Assembly (NCBI GenBank): GCA_004214155.1
Contig: SGYQ01000001.1
Span: 124,001 to 188,000 of the forward strand
DNA: 64,000 nucleotides
From: Burkholderiaceae bacterium
GTDB taxonomy: Bacteria; Pseudomonadota; Gammaproteobacteria; Burkholderiales; Burkholderiaceae_A
Reading direction: 5' to 3'
Of the stretch, positions 34,134 through 43,512 are shown piece after piece. Both the position numbers and the translations under genes were made by a program. The notes under the pieces were generated by a model. It saw only the letters and a list, made by a program, of their open reading frames with translations. It made no database searches and was not told where the DNA came from. Position 1 is the first letter of the stretch. Every line of letters starts with the position of its first letter.

Positions 34134-34442
34134 TCATTCCCTTCGCAAAACATTCATCATAGTGGGACAACTGAATCCAGGGCCAATGTTGTTACTTTCC
34201 ACTCTTCCTTTTACGGAGGGGCATTTGTAGATGCAGGTAGTGCCTCCATCGCTAATTTTTTTACGTTCTCGTAAATAGCAGTTGATGGAATCTCTCCTAG
34301 CCTTTTCTCTTTTTATTTTATCAATCCGTGCTTTTCTTTTTGCTTCAATCGGGTCAATTCCTCTTGGTGGAGGCACTGCATAAATGCCGCTCGCAAAAAC
34401 AAGTAATACCACTAGAGACAAAAACCTAAAATTTCGCATCAT
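34134..34442 (-). CDS. Uncharacterised small secreted protein with 4 cysteines in the mature part
   Basis: Signal-peptide-like N-terminus FRFLSLVVLLVFASGIYAV; Lys/Arg-rich helix then INCYL...GGTTCIYKCPSV...GFSCPTMM. Confidence 0.65.
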   Translation of the reverse strand: MMRNFRFLSLVVLLVFASGIYAVPPPRGIDPIEAKRKARIDKIKREKARRDSINCYLRERKKISDGGTTCIYKCPSVKGRVESNNIGPGFSCPTMMNVLRRE

Positions 34443-34567
34443 ATTTTGCTCCGGCTAAACACATTATACAAAGGTAACATAGGATTGACATTTGTAATAA
34501 AAATAAGTTTTATATAACACTTAAGTATGCACTGAAATTTTTTTACAACTAGTTAATATTTCCTGCG

Positions 34568-34585
34568 TTGTTATATTTTTGTAAT
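34568..34585 (+). promoter_or_regulatory. Candidate Pho box upstream of pstS
   Basis: TTGTTATATTTTTGTAAT: two TGTNA repeats at 11-bp period, close to CTGTCATAWAWCTGTMAY. Confidence 0.55.
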
Positions 34586-34633
34586 ACTTTCTCGTCACAC
34601 TAGGTATGAAGATTAATTTTTTAAGGAGTTCAC

Positions 34634-35674
34634 ATGCAATTTCGGTTTTTTATCCTTTCAGGAATCAGTTTGGTCCTGTGTACAAGCTCATTTGCCCGTG
34701 ATTACGTAAGTATGAAGGGTTCATCGACCGTTTTTCCATTTGCTACGATAGTTGCCGAGCAATTGGGTAAAAACCCCTCTATAAAGACCCCAGTTGTCGA
34801 ATCCGGTGGATCATCAGTTGGTAAAAAAGGTGTATGCGAAGGGACGGGAACACAATTTGTTGATATCGGGAATGCATCGTCTCGCATGAAGAAAAAAGAA
34901 TTGGCATTTTGTCAAAAAAATGAAGTAAAGGTCACAGAAATTAAGGTCGGTTACGACGGAATTGTTGTGGCAAATTCAAAAAAAGGGACAAAATTAATTA
35001 TTTCTCGAGCAGATTTAGCTAAAGCACTAACCGCCGAAGTACCAAATGAGGCTGGAACGAAGTTTGTACCTAACTACTACAAAAAATGGTCAGATATAAA
35101 ACCACTTCTTCCAGATGTGCCTATCAAAGTATACGGACCACCAACAACATCAGGCACGCGTGCATCTTTTGCTGAAATGATTAACCAAAAATCCTACTGT
35201 GGTAAAGATTCTGTTGCCAAAAAGCTTTCAAAAGCCCGTGGAGATAAAAAAGGAAAGAAATGTCGGGCGATGAGAACAGATGGAGCATACGTAGAAGCAG
35301 GGGAGCAGGATAACTTAATTGTTCAAAAGCTTAAGGAAGACCCAACCGCTTATGGAATTTTTGGGTTTTCTTATCTAAACCAAAACTCCGATACAATTCA
35401 AGGTGCTGTGTTGGACGACGTTGCGCCAACATTTAAAGACATCGCTTCTGGCAAATATAAGGCATCAAGATCATTGTATTTTTACGTAAAGCAGTCCCAC
35501 ATTGGGGTAGTTCCTGGAATTAACGACTATATGATGGAATGGACCAAACATTGGGGTGAAGACGGAGCTTTGGCAGATGCTGGAATGATTCCGATGAGTA
35601 AGGAGGAAAGGGAAAAATACAAAAAAGCAATGACCGATCTTCCCGTGCTTGTCATGGATAACTTATCGAAGTAA
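34634..35674 (+). CDS. pstS: Phosphate ABC transporter substrate-binding protein PstS
   Basis: Signal peptide; MKGSSTVFPFA, VESGGSSVGKKGVCEGTG, GPPTTSGTRASFAEM; followed by pstCAB. Confidence 0.93.
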   Translation: MQFRFFILSGISLVLCTSSFARDYVSMKGSSTVFPFATIVAEQLGKNPSIKTPVVESGGSSVGKKGVCEGTGTQFVDIGNASSRMKKKELAFCQKNEVKVTEIKVGYDGIVVANSKKGTKLIISRADLAKALTAEVPNEAGTKFVPNYYKKWSDIKPLLPDVPIKVYGPPTTSGTRASFAEMINQKSYCGKDSVAKKLSKARGDKKGKKCRAMRTDGAYVEAGEQDNLIVQKLKEDPTAYGIFGFSYLNQNSDTIQGAVLDDVAPTFKDIASGKYKASRSLYFYVKQSHIGVVPGINDYMMEWTKHWGEDGALADAGMIPMSKEEREKYKKAMTDLPVLVMDNLSK

Positions 35675-35703
35675 AGTTACATATAGGAAGTTTTTTTTAA
35701 TAG

Positions 35704-35742
35704 AAGAAGGGACCATCGCTCTAAAAAGCAGGGTCCCTTTTT
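35704..35742 (+). terminator. Terminator/attenuator-like hairpin between pstS and pstC
   Basis: AAGGGACC (35707-35714) ... GGTCCCTT (35732-35739) followed by TTT. Confidence 0.7.
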
Positions 35743-35759
35743 AATTCACGGAGGCACCT

Positions 35760-37139
35760 ATATTTACTTCCTTTCACGCCTTACTGATTATTTGTGCTGT
35801 AGCTATATTTTACGGATTTTTTACTTACCGGCTGGTTTCTTTAGGTAAGGAAAACATAAAATTTGACTCTTTGCCAAGATATCACGTGTATTGGTCCGTA
35901 CTAATTGGCTTATTGCCAGCTTTGTCTTTTTTGTTAATTGCAGCCGTTGGCGATGGAATTCTGTTTAAACTCTGGGTGGAAGACTTCTATCCTAATTTGC
36001 TCCAACTAAATCAGACAGAAAAAGAAATTAATTTTATCAAAGTGATGAATGAGGTGGATGGCATTAGTTTTGGGAAGACAGAGCCATGGGTAGTTCCGGC
36101 GGCAGATGCATGGAGACGGTGGTCCACGGCCTCTAGCAATATCATTTTTTTTGGGTGTATAGTTATCTCGGTTATTTGTGGTTATCTTGCATCAAAAAAG
36201 GTTTCTCCGGCTTTCAAGGCAAGAATCCATGTCGAGAAAATTGTTTTATGGATCCTCGGGTTAAGCTCGCTAGTTGCCATTTTGACAACGATAGGAATTG
36301 TACTTTCAGTCCTATTCGAAACAATTCGGTTTTTCGATTTAATTCCGCCAGATGAATTTTTATTTGGACTAACGTGGAACCCTCAGTTTGAGGGAGCCAT
36401 CCGAGCTGGCTCAGAGGGTGCTGAGCCTGAATATGGAATGATTCCAATGTTTGTTGGAACCCTATTGATATCTTTGGTGGCAGTATCAGTTGCTGTTCCA
36501 GTAGGTCTGTTGAGCGCGATTTATTTAGCAGAATATGCAACCAAAGGGGTCAGATCTATTGTAAAGCCGTTGTTGGAAATCTTGGCCGGGGTCCCAACCG
36601 TTGTATATGGGTTTTTTGCAGCTCTTACAATTGCTCCAATGGTAAAAGGTTTTGGCGAAAGTTTGGGACTTACTGTGTCTTCTGAATCAGCCTTGGCAGC
36701 AGGACTTGTGATGGGTGTCATGATAATACCATTTGTATCTTCCCTTTCTGACGATGTAATAAATTCAGTACCGCAATCTTTGAGGGATGCTGCGTATGGG
36801 TTGGGTTCCACTGTGAGTGAGACTACAAGGCTGGTAGTAATACCAGCCGCACTTCCAGGAATCGTGGCGGCAATAATATTAGCTGTATCGAGAGCAATTG
36901 GAGAGACGATGATAGTGGTGATGGCTGCAGGGTTGGCTGCGAATCTTACTTTCAACCCATTGGACGCTGTAACCACCGTTACTACACAAATAGTGACCAT
37001 CTTAGTTGGAGATCAGGAATTCGAATCGGCTAAAACATTGTCAGCATTTGCCTTAGCTCTCATGCTGATCATCGTTACATTAGTACTAAATTTCTTTGCC
37101 TTGCAAATCGTAAAACGATACAGAGAACAGTATGATTGA
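35760..37139 (+). CDS. pstC: Phosphate ABC transporter permease PstC; ORF track starts at TTG 35871 but the open frame with TM1 and SD points to ATA at 35760
   Basis: Permease EAA-like region and position after pstS; upstream in-frame IFTSFHALLIICAVAIFYGFFTYRLVSLGK; GGAGG at 35750-35754. Confidence 0.9.
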   Translation: MFTSFHALLIICAVAIFYGFFTYRLVSLGKENIKFDSLPRYHVYWSVLIGLLPALSFLLIAAVGDGILFKLWVEDFYPNLLQLNQTEKEINFIKVMNEVDGISFGKTEPWVVPAADAWRRWSTASSNIIFFGCIVISVICGYLASKKVSPAFKARIHVEKIVLWILGLSSLVAILTTIGIVLSVLFETIRFFDLIPPDEFLFGLTWNPQFEGAIRAGSEGAEPEYGMIPMFVGTLLISLVAVSVAVPVGLLSAIYLAEYATKGVRSIVKPLLEILAGVPTVVYGFFAALTIAPMVKGFGESLGLTVSSESALAAGLVMGVMIIPFVSSLSDDVINSVPQSLRDAAYGLGSTVSETTRLVVIPAALPGIVAAIILAVSRAIGETMIVVMAAGLAANLTFNPLDAVTTVTTQIVTILVGDQEFESAKTLSAFALALMLIIVTLVLNFFALQIVKRYREQYD

Positions 37140-38436
37140 TACCAATAAAAAAATAAAACCTATTGATGTCAGTCAAAAAATAAGGAACTCACTTCCAAAA
37201 CGACACTTTCAGGAAAAAAAGTTTAAGTTTTATGGGCAAAGTGCAGTTACATTGGCTATTTTTTTCTTGTTTTTTTTATTTTATTTAATTTTTACGAACG
37301 GCATTCCCGGTCTTTTTCAGCACTATGTAACTCTAAACGTATATATCGATTCATCTCGCTTAGATCCGAAAGGAGATTTTTCTGACCAATCTCTTTTTTC
37401 TGGGGATACATCTAAAGTGATATATGAATCTCTTTACGCGGAAATTGGAGGCATTGATACACGCAATGAGAAAAGGACCGCAAAGTCACTCGTTTCGTCC
37501 GCATCCGATGTTCGACTCATCAAACATGTAAAAGAAAATCCAGAATTGTTGGATTCTACGCATCGTATTCAATTTGCCTTAGATGATGATGTTGATAGTT
37601 TTTTAAGAGGTTACATTTCTAGAGACACCCCAGAAGAAGAAAGAAGATTGTCAAACCTTGCTATCCAATATATCGACGAATTAAGTTCAAAAGGACTAAT
37701 CACGTACGAATTCTCAGACTATTTATTTTCAGGTTCGGCCTCCAGAGAAGCTGAAATCGCGGGAATAAAGGGAGCCCTGGTCGGTTCTATTTTGACCATG
37801 CTTATTTGCTTAAGTATTGCCTTTCCCTTGGGAATTATGACTGCTATTTATCTGGAAGAGATTGCGCCGAAAAATTGGATTACTGAATTAATTGAGATCA
37901 ATATAAATAACCTTGCTGCGGTCCCATCTGTTGTGTTCGGAATAATGGGACTTGCTATTTTTATAGTAGCATTTGGTCTCCCAAGATCAATCCCTTTGGT
38001 CGGTGGAATTGTCCTTGCTTTGATGACTCTACCCACGGTAATTATCTCCTCTAGAGCAGCTATAAAAGCTGTTCCGCCCAGCATTAGAGAGGCAGCGTAT
38101 GGAATAGGGGCCTCGAAAATGCAGATGATTTTTCATCATGTATTGCCTTTAGCTATGCCGGGTATGCTTACTGGTACCATTATTGGCATGGCACAAGCAC
38201 TCGGGGAAACAGCGCCCTTGTTGATGATTGGAATGGTTGCGTTTATAGTAGATGTTCCTGGGGGATTTGCTGAGCCTAGTACTGCGCTTCCCGTGCAAAT
38301 TTTCATGTGGGCAGATTTTGCTGAAAGAATGTTTGTTCACAAAACAAGTGCTGCGATCATAGTGCTGCTAATGTTTTTGCTGTCTATGAATTTTTTTGCG
38401 GTGGTATTGAGAAAAAAACTTGAAAAACGTTGGTAA
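37132..38436 (+). CDS. pstA: Phosphate ABC transporter permease PstA
   Basis: SIAFPLGIMTAIYLEEIAPKNWITELIEININNLAAVPSVVFG; overlaps pstC end. Confidence 0.94.
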   Translation: MIDTNKKIKPIDVSQKIRNSLPKRHFQEKKFKFYGQSAVTLAIFFLFFLFYLIFTNGIPGLFQHYVTLNVYIDSSRLDPKGDFSDQSLFSGDTSKVIYESLYAEIGGIDTRNEKRTAKSLVSSASDVRLIKHVKENPELLDSTHRIQFALDDDVDSFLRGYISRDTPEEERRLSNLAIQYIDELSSKGLITYEFSDYLFSGSASREAEIAGIKGALVGSILTMLICLSIAFPLGIMTAIYLEEIAPKNWITELIEININNLAAVPSVVFGIMGLAIFIVAFGLPRSIPLVGGIVLALMTLPTVIISSRAAIKAVPPSIREAAYGIGASKMQMIFHHVLPLAMPGMLTGTIIGMAQALGETAPLLMIGMVAFIVDVPGGFAEPSTALPVQIFMWADFAERMFVHKTSAAIIVLLMFLLSMNFFAVVLRKKLEKRW

Positions 38437-38452
38437 TTGAAACAGGAATATT

Positions 38453-39322
38453 ATGGAAAATGTAGATCAGATGAGTGCATCAAGTCTTCAAAAAAAAGAA
38501 ACCTCCAAATTAAGTATCGAAGATCGTTTGTTGCCAGAGACAACAGCGGGCAATGTTTTCGTGCAAAACCCACGAATTTCCACAAGAGACGTCAATGTTT
38601 TCTACGGGGACAAGAAAGCTTTGGTGGATGTCACGGTGGATATTGCTGAAAAAGAGGTCATTGCTTTCATTGGGCCGTCTGGATGCGGTAAGTCCACCTT
38701 GTTAAGAAGCTTAAACAGGATGAACGATACCATTGATAGTTGTCGATTGGAGGGTCAGGTTTTACTGGATGAACAAGACATTTATGATCCATCGGTGGAT
38801 GTTGTAGGTTTAAGAGCTAGGATAGGCATGGTTTTTCAAAAGCCGAATCCATTTCCTAAATCAATTTTCGAAAATGTAGCATACGGTCCTAAAATTCATG
38901 GTCTTGCTGAGAATAACACTGATTTAAATAATATTGTTGAATCTTCCTTAACAAGGGCGGGTATTTGGGATGAACTAAAAGATCGGCTCGATCAACCTGG
39001 AACTGGTTTATCTGGTGGCCAACAACAGCGTCTTTGTATCGCAAGAGCAATCGCAGTCAATCCTGAGGTAATTCTTATGGATGAGCCGTGTTCTGCTCTC
39101 GACCCAATTGCTACGGCGAAAATTGAGGAGCTTATCTCGGAGTTAAGATCCGAATACACTATAGTTATTGTTACGCACTCGATGCAACAAGCTGCAAGGG
39201 TATCCGACAGGACAGCGTATTTCCATTTGGGCAAATTGGTTGAAGTTGGAAAAACCAAAGAACTCTTCATTAACCCAGTTCATGAGCTTACTCAGGATTA
39301 CATTACCGGTCGTTTCGGGTAA
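38453..39322 (+). CDS. pstB: Phosphate ABC transporter ATP-binding protein PstB
   Basis: [53 protein letters not shown]. Confidence 0.97.
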   Translation: MENVDQMSASSLQKKETSKLSIEDRLLPETTAGNVFVQNPRISTRDVNVFYGDKKALVDVTVDIAEKEVIAFIGPSGCGKSTLLRSLNRMNDTIDSCRLEGQVLLDEQDIYDPSVDVVGLRARIGMVFQKPNPFPKSIFENVAYGPKIHGLAENNTDLNNIVESSLTRAGIWDELKDRLDQPGTGLSGGQQQRLCIARAIAVNPEVILMDEPCSALDPIATAKIEELISELRSEYTIVIVTHSMQQAARVSDRTAYFHLGKLVEVGKTKELFINPVHELTQDYITGRFG

Positions 39323-39362
39323 AAACCCTCTTTCTTAATGCAAACTTTGCGATATACTACTT

Positions 39363-39443
<81 letters not shown>

Positions 39444-39451
39444 AATATTTT

Positions 39452-39528
39452 CTGCCGGTAGCTCAGCTGGATAGAGCAACAGCCTTCTAAGCTGTGGGTC
39501 GGGGGTTCGAATCCCTCTCGGCAGGCCA
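39452..39528 (+). tRNA. tRNA-Arg (TCT), CCA encoded
   Basis: CTGCCGGTAGCTCAG...ACAGCCTTCTAAGCTGT...TCGGCAGGCCA. Confidence 0.95.
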
Positions 39529-39578
39529 GGTACAGATGGGTGTTTTTCACCGATTTTTTGTTTAGAATATCGGAACAT

Positions 39579-39655
39579 GGTGGTCGTAGCTCAGTTGGTA
39601 GAGCCCCAGATTGTGATTCTGGTTGTCGTGGGTTCGAGCCCCATCGACCACCCCA
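39579..39655 (+). tRNA. tRNA-His (GTG), G-1 and CCA encoded
   Basis: GGTGGTCGTAGCTCAG...CCAGATTGTGATTCTGG...CGACCACCCCA. Confidence 0.95.
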
Positions 39656-39659
39656 AATT

Positions 39660-40049
39660 TTAAAAAGTGGGGTAGTAGGATTTATCGTCTTGCTGCTTTC
39701 TCTCAAATTTTAAGAATTCGTAATACCCGCAGCGGGTGGTGTTAGGATATTGCCTACACACTTTTGGCCGTGCCTCATAGATTGTGCATTGTCTAGAATC
39801 GCTGTCTAGAAATTTGCAGACTGACGTAAATATATGATCCTTTTTGTGCCGTAGAATTTGTTCGATTGTAATCTCGTTGTTTTCCTTAAGTTTATAAGTT
39901 TTCGTATGCCTACTTTTAACATCCTGTTCAGCCATGCCAAAATATTTTGCTAGACGTTTAATATCTTTTTCAGAAACCTCTATTCTGTCATAGCTACAAC
40001 AGTACCCCGTGCATTTCAGACAGTCGTATTTGATTTTTTTTCTTTTCAT
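39660..40049 (-). CDS. YkgJ-family Cys-cluster (zinc/iron-chelating) protein
   Basis: CLKCTGYCCSYDRIEVSEKDIKRLA...SVCKFLDSDSRQCTIYEARPKVCRQYP. Confidence 0.85.
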   Translation of the reverse strand: MKRKKIKYDCLKCTGYCCSYDRIEVSEKDIKRLAKYFGMAEQDVKSRHTKTYKLKENNEITIEQILRHKKDHIFTSVCKFLDSDSRQCTIYEARPKVCRQYPNTTRCGYYEFLKFERKQQDDKSYYPTF

Positions 40050-40082
40050 CTTTTCTTTTATAAATGATATTATTTGAGTAGT

Positions 40083-40762
40083 ATGCCAGACTTAAAAAAA
40101 AAAATGCAGCCTACGCTGCTGTAAAACATATCGGTGACGGTTGTTTTCTTGGGGTAGGAACAGGATCAACCGTAAACTTTTTTATTGAAGCTTTAATTAT
40201 ATCGGGTAGACGTTTAAGCGGGGTTGTCACAACATCTAAACAAAGTGAGGAGTTGCTTATAAAAGGAGGATTCAACCCCATGCCACTTGCAGAAGCAAAA
40301 CATCCTTTGGATGTTTATGTGGATGGAGCTGATGAGGTAGATCCGAGATTTAATCTGATTAAGGGAGGGGGCGGTGCATTAACATCAGAAAAAATCGTAG
40401 CTAATAACGCAAAGAAATTTATTTGTATTGTGGACGAAAGTAAATTAGTGCAAAAACTTGGCAAGTTTCCGATCCCGGTAGAAGTGATTACCTCTGCAGT
40501 GCCGTCAATATCAAGAATTCTTAGAAATGATTACAATGCGATTCCTCGGGAGCGAGAAGGTTTTACGGTGCACAGAAATAGGATTATTGATGTCGCTGGA
40601 TTGGAAATCGAAAGCCCTGAAAACCTGGAGGAGGAATTAAATCAAATACCAGGTGTCGTAACAGTCGGACTGTTTTCCAAAATTAAGCCATACTCATGCC
40701 TTGTAGGATATGATGAGGAGGCAAAGGAGATTTTTAAAGAAGATGTAACAAATAAATTATAA
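40083..40762 (+). CDS. rpiA: Ribose-5-phosphate isomerase A, frame interrupted at an A11 tract (40094-40104); uninterrupted body continues in frame of ORF 40253..40762
   Basis: ATG 40083 MPDLKKK then -1 to NAAYAAVKHIGDGCFLGVGTGSTVNFFIEAL...TSKQSEELLIKGG...DVYVDGADEVDPRFNLIKGGGGALTSEKIVA. Confidence 0.88.
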
Positions 40763-40782
40763 CATTATTTATCGGAGACAAA

Positions 40783-41463
40783 ATGAGTACACTTATGAAG
40801 GGAGTCGCTAGTAACGCTGTCGAGTCTGAAATTGAAATGATCAGATCTCGTATGCTTTTGATGGGTGGTATTGCAGTAGAGATGATCAAATGTTCATTAG
40901 AGGGGCTTTTAAATGGGTCCACTGAATCTCTACAGAAGACTTTTGAGATGGAAGAGAAAGTGAATAATGCAGAGGTCGAAGTGGATGCGCTTTGCAATAA
41001 GTTTATCGTATTAAGGGCTCCTGCGGCATATGATTTGCGTTTTGTCTTATGTACTCTCCGGATGATCAGAGATATTGAAAGAATTGGAGACGAGGCAGAG
41101 AAAATGGCCAGGATGGCTAAGTTTTTCCACGATGATGTTTATACTATTACTCCTAAGCCAAATCTTTCACTAATGGTTAATGACGTTGTACACATGTTGG
41201 AAAAGGTGTTGAATGCCTATGCGCGTGATGATGATTCGGAACTTAGAAAAGTGATTAACTTTGATCAGGTAGTTGATGAGAAGTTTAGGCAGACCTTGAA
41301 TGATTTAATGTCCTTCATAATCAACAAAAAGGATAGCGTGGGTTGCTGTATTGATCTGATATTTTTCGCAAAGGCGTTAGAGAGAATTGGGGATCATGCG
41401 AAAAACATGTCCGAGAGTGTAATATTTATGATCAAAGGTAAGGATTTACGACACGTTGGTTGA
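40783..41463 (+). CDS. phoU: Phosphate uptake regulator PhoU
   Basis: Two PhoU repeats; LRFVLCTLRMIRDIERIGDEAEKMARMA, ALERIGDHAKNMSESV. Confidence 0.95.
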   Translation: MSTLMKGVASNAVESEIEMIRSRMLLMGGIAVEMIKCSLEGLLNGSTESLQKTFEMEEKVNNAEVEVDALCNKFIVLRAPAAYDLRFVLCTLRMIRDIERIGDEAEKMARMAKFFHDDVYTITPKPNLSLMVNDVVHMLEKVLNAYARDDDSELRKVINFDQVVDEKFRQTLNDLMSFIINKKDSVGCCIDLIFFAKALERIGDHAKNMSESVIFMIKGKDLRHVG

Positions 41464-41471
41464 AAAATGAT

Positions 41472-41744
41472 TTAAGCTTCTGGAGGTACAAACCCAGATG
41501 CGGCATCAGCGCCGTCGCCAAAAAAATGAGCTTCCATTTGTTCAGCCAGATATTTCCTGGCCCTGATATCTGACAAATTGAGTCGATATTCATTTACAAG
41601 CATCGTTTGGTGCTTAATCCATTCATTCCAGGCCTCCTTCGATACATTCTCCCAAACCTTCTTTCCAAGTTCTCCCGGAATAGGCGGAAAGTCAAGACCC
41701 TCGAGATCTTTTTCTAGTTTTATGCAGTGAATGATCCTTGACAT
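41472..41744 (-). CDS. yggX: Probable Fe(2+)-trafficking protein YggX (start moved in from 41816)
   Basis: [55 protein letters not shown]. Confidence 0.94.
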   Translation of the reverse strand: MSRIIHCIKLEKDLEGLDFPPIPGELGKKVWENVSKEAWNEWIKHQTMLVNEYRLNLSDIRARKYLAEQMEAHFFGDGADAASGFVPPEA

Positions 41745-41745
41745 C

Positions 41746-42267
41746 TTATGCTGCCTCCAAAGTGGATTGGGCAAAACCACGATATCGATCGGCCGCGCAA
41801 CTTGCCGCAAATGCATCGGGTTTCACTCTAGGTGATACATTACAAACCCCCCTTATATAGCCAATTGCCTGCTGAACAACACTTTGTGACATAAATGACG
41901 GGTCTGGATTCAAATCCAAATGGATTTCAACGATTCTTCCTTCAATAACATCGACGATTTTGAGATATAGTTCAGCAACTTTGTATACTTCGTTCATCAG
42001 ACGAAGCTGGGGTTTTTCTCCAGACTGATCAAAATCCAGCTCTCTTGTTGTTTCACCAAAAATCTTACAGCCATGTTTCCCGTCGATATGTACAACTATT
42101 ACAGCAGTATAATCAGCAAACCATTTTTCCCCAGAATTAATTCTGGTGGAGTCAACTCCAATATATATCTTGGTGTCTGATGACTGTACACTAAGAAAAT
42201 CGCGAACATTTTGGATATTGATTCTCATGCTTATTATTGTGCCAGAACCAGTCAGTGTGTAAGACAT
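41746..42267 (-). CDS. YkuK/DUF458-like RNase H-fold protein (start possibly 42228)
   Basis: [33 protein letters not shown]...[27 protein letters not shown]...[15 protein letters not shown]. Confidence 0.7.
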   Translation of the reverse strand: MSYTLTGSGTIISMRINIQNVRDFLSVQSSDTKIYIGVDSTRINSGEKWFADYTAVIVVHIDGKHGCKIFGETTRELDFDQSGEKPQLRLMNEVYKVAELYLKIVDVIEGRIVEIHLDLNPDPSFMSQSVVQQAIGYIRGVCNVSPRVKPDAFAASCAADRYRGFAQSTLEAA

Positions 42268-42344
42268 TTTTTTTTGTATTTCTTGTTAAATTTGTATGGT
42301 TATTAATCGTGATTCGAATTGTCAATTAAAGTAGAACATTAAGA

Positions 42345-43511
42345 GTGAGGGTAATGGATTATTTTCATCGAAATAAAAAAGTAGTTTTTGGGTTTGCGCT
42401 TCTTATTAGCCTTGTCATTTACATGTTTCTGTTTAGGGAGAATTCTTCGGAATCATCCTGGAAAACTGAGCTTTCCTTCTTAGGAGCAATTGACCAAGGT
42501 GTTGCTGCTACTGGGACAATAAATCCAAAGAACACTGTTGAGGTAGGCACACAAATCTCAGGCATTATCGAAGGGGTTTTTGTTGATTACAATGACACGG
42601 TTCAAGTTGGAACTTTACTTGCAATTGTAGATTCTTCGATTATTGACGCAAATATTGAACAATTGGAGGCAAATCTTTCGGCAGCTGAGGCTGTTTTCAA
42701 AGCAAGCGAGTCAAAATACGCTCGTGAAAAAAGATTGCATGCACAAAATTTCATCTCGATTTCGACGCTAGAAAATACAGAAAAATTATTTTTAGAATCC
42801 AAATCAAGACTTGCTTTAGCGCAGGCAGAATTAAAACGAGAAAAACGAAATAAGACATTCACAAATATAACCTCACCTATTTCTGGTGTAGTGATGGAAA
42901 AAAAAATTGATGTTGGTCAAACTGTCGCAGCTAGATTTCAAACTCCAACATTATTTAAAATCGCCGCAGATTTAAACTCAATGCAGATAGAGGCGTTGGT
43001 CTCTGAAGCAGATATTGGTCAAGTTAAACGAGGCCAGAGTGTAAAATTTTTTGTCGATGCATTCTTTGAGGAGTTGTTTGAGGGAACAGTTGAGCTTATT
43101 CGTTTAGAACCGAAAGTTGAGCAAGGGGTTGTTAACTATATTGTAGTAATTGATGTAGATAACGAAGACAAAAAGTTGCTTCCAGGGATGACTGCGCAAG
43201 CGACAATAATAACAAGCTCAAAGGAAGGAGTACAGTTGGTTCCACTAGCTGCCGTACGATTTAAACCACCAAATAATGTTTCTTTAGAGAAAAAAGAACA
43301 GGACGGAGAGAAAGTTTCTTCCGCAGACAGTGCTACAGTATATTCTCCCGATAATCATGGAAACCTTTTGGAGCATCAAATTGAAACAGGAATTTCAGAT
43401 GGAAGATTTATTGAGGTTATTAGAGGTTTTGAGATTGGTAATGAAGTGATAACGGGTGAAGTGAACAAAACAAAAGAAAAAAGTTCCGCATTTCGATTTA
43501 GTGGGCGTTAA
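42345..43511 (+). CDS. MacA-like periplasmic adaptor (HlyD/RND family)
   Basis: N-terminal TM, barrel-sandwich ATGTINPKNTVEVGTQISGIIEGVFVDYNDTVQVG, coiled coil, TNITSPISGVVMEKKIDVGQTV. Confidence 0.88.
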   Translation: MRVMDYFHRNKKVVFGFALLISLVIYMFLFRENSSESSWKTELSFLGAIDQGVAATGTINPKNTVEVGTQISGIIEGVFVDYNDTVQVGTLLAIVDSSIIDANIEQLEANLSAAEAVFKASESKYAREKRLHAQNFISISTLENTEKLFLESKSRLALAQAELKREKRNKTFTNITSPISGVVMEKKIDVGQTVAARFQTPTLFKIAADLNSMQIEALVSEADIGQVKRGQSVKFFVDAFFEELFEGTVELIRLEPKVEQGVVNYIVVIDVDNEDKKLLPGMTAQATIITSSKEGVQLVPLAAVRFKPPNNVSLEKKEQDGEKVSSADSATVYSPDNHGNLLEHQIETGISDGRFIEVIRGFEIGNEVITGEVNKTKEKSSAFRFSGR

Positions 43512-43512
43512 A

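Noticed and set aside
36521-37000. 159-aa minus-strand ORF opposite pstC
   Set aside because: Ala/Thr/Ile/Pro-rich translation typical of the antisense of a membrane protein; no RBS or homology.
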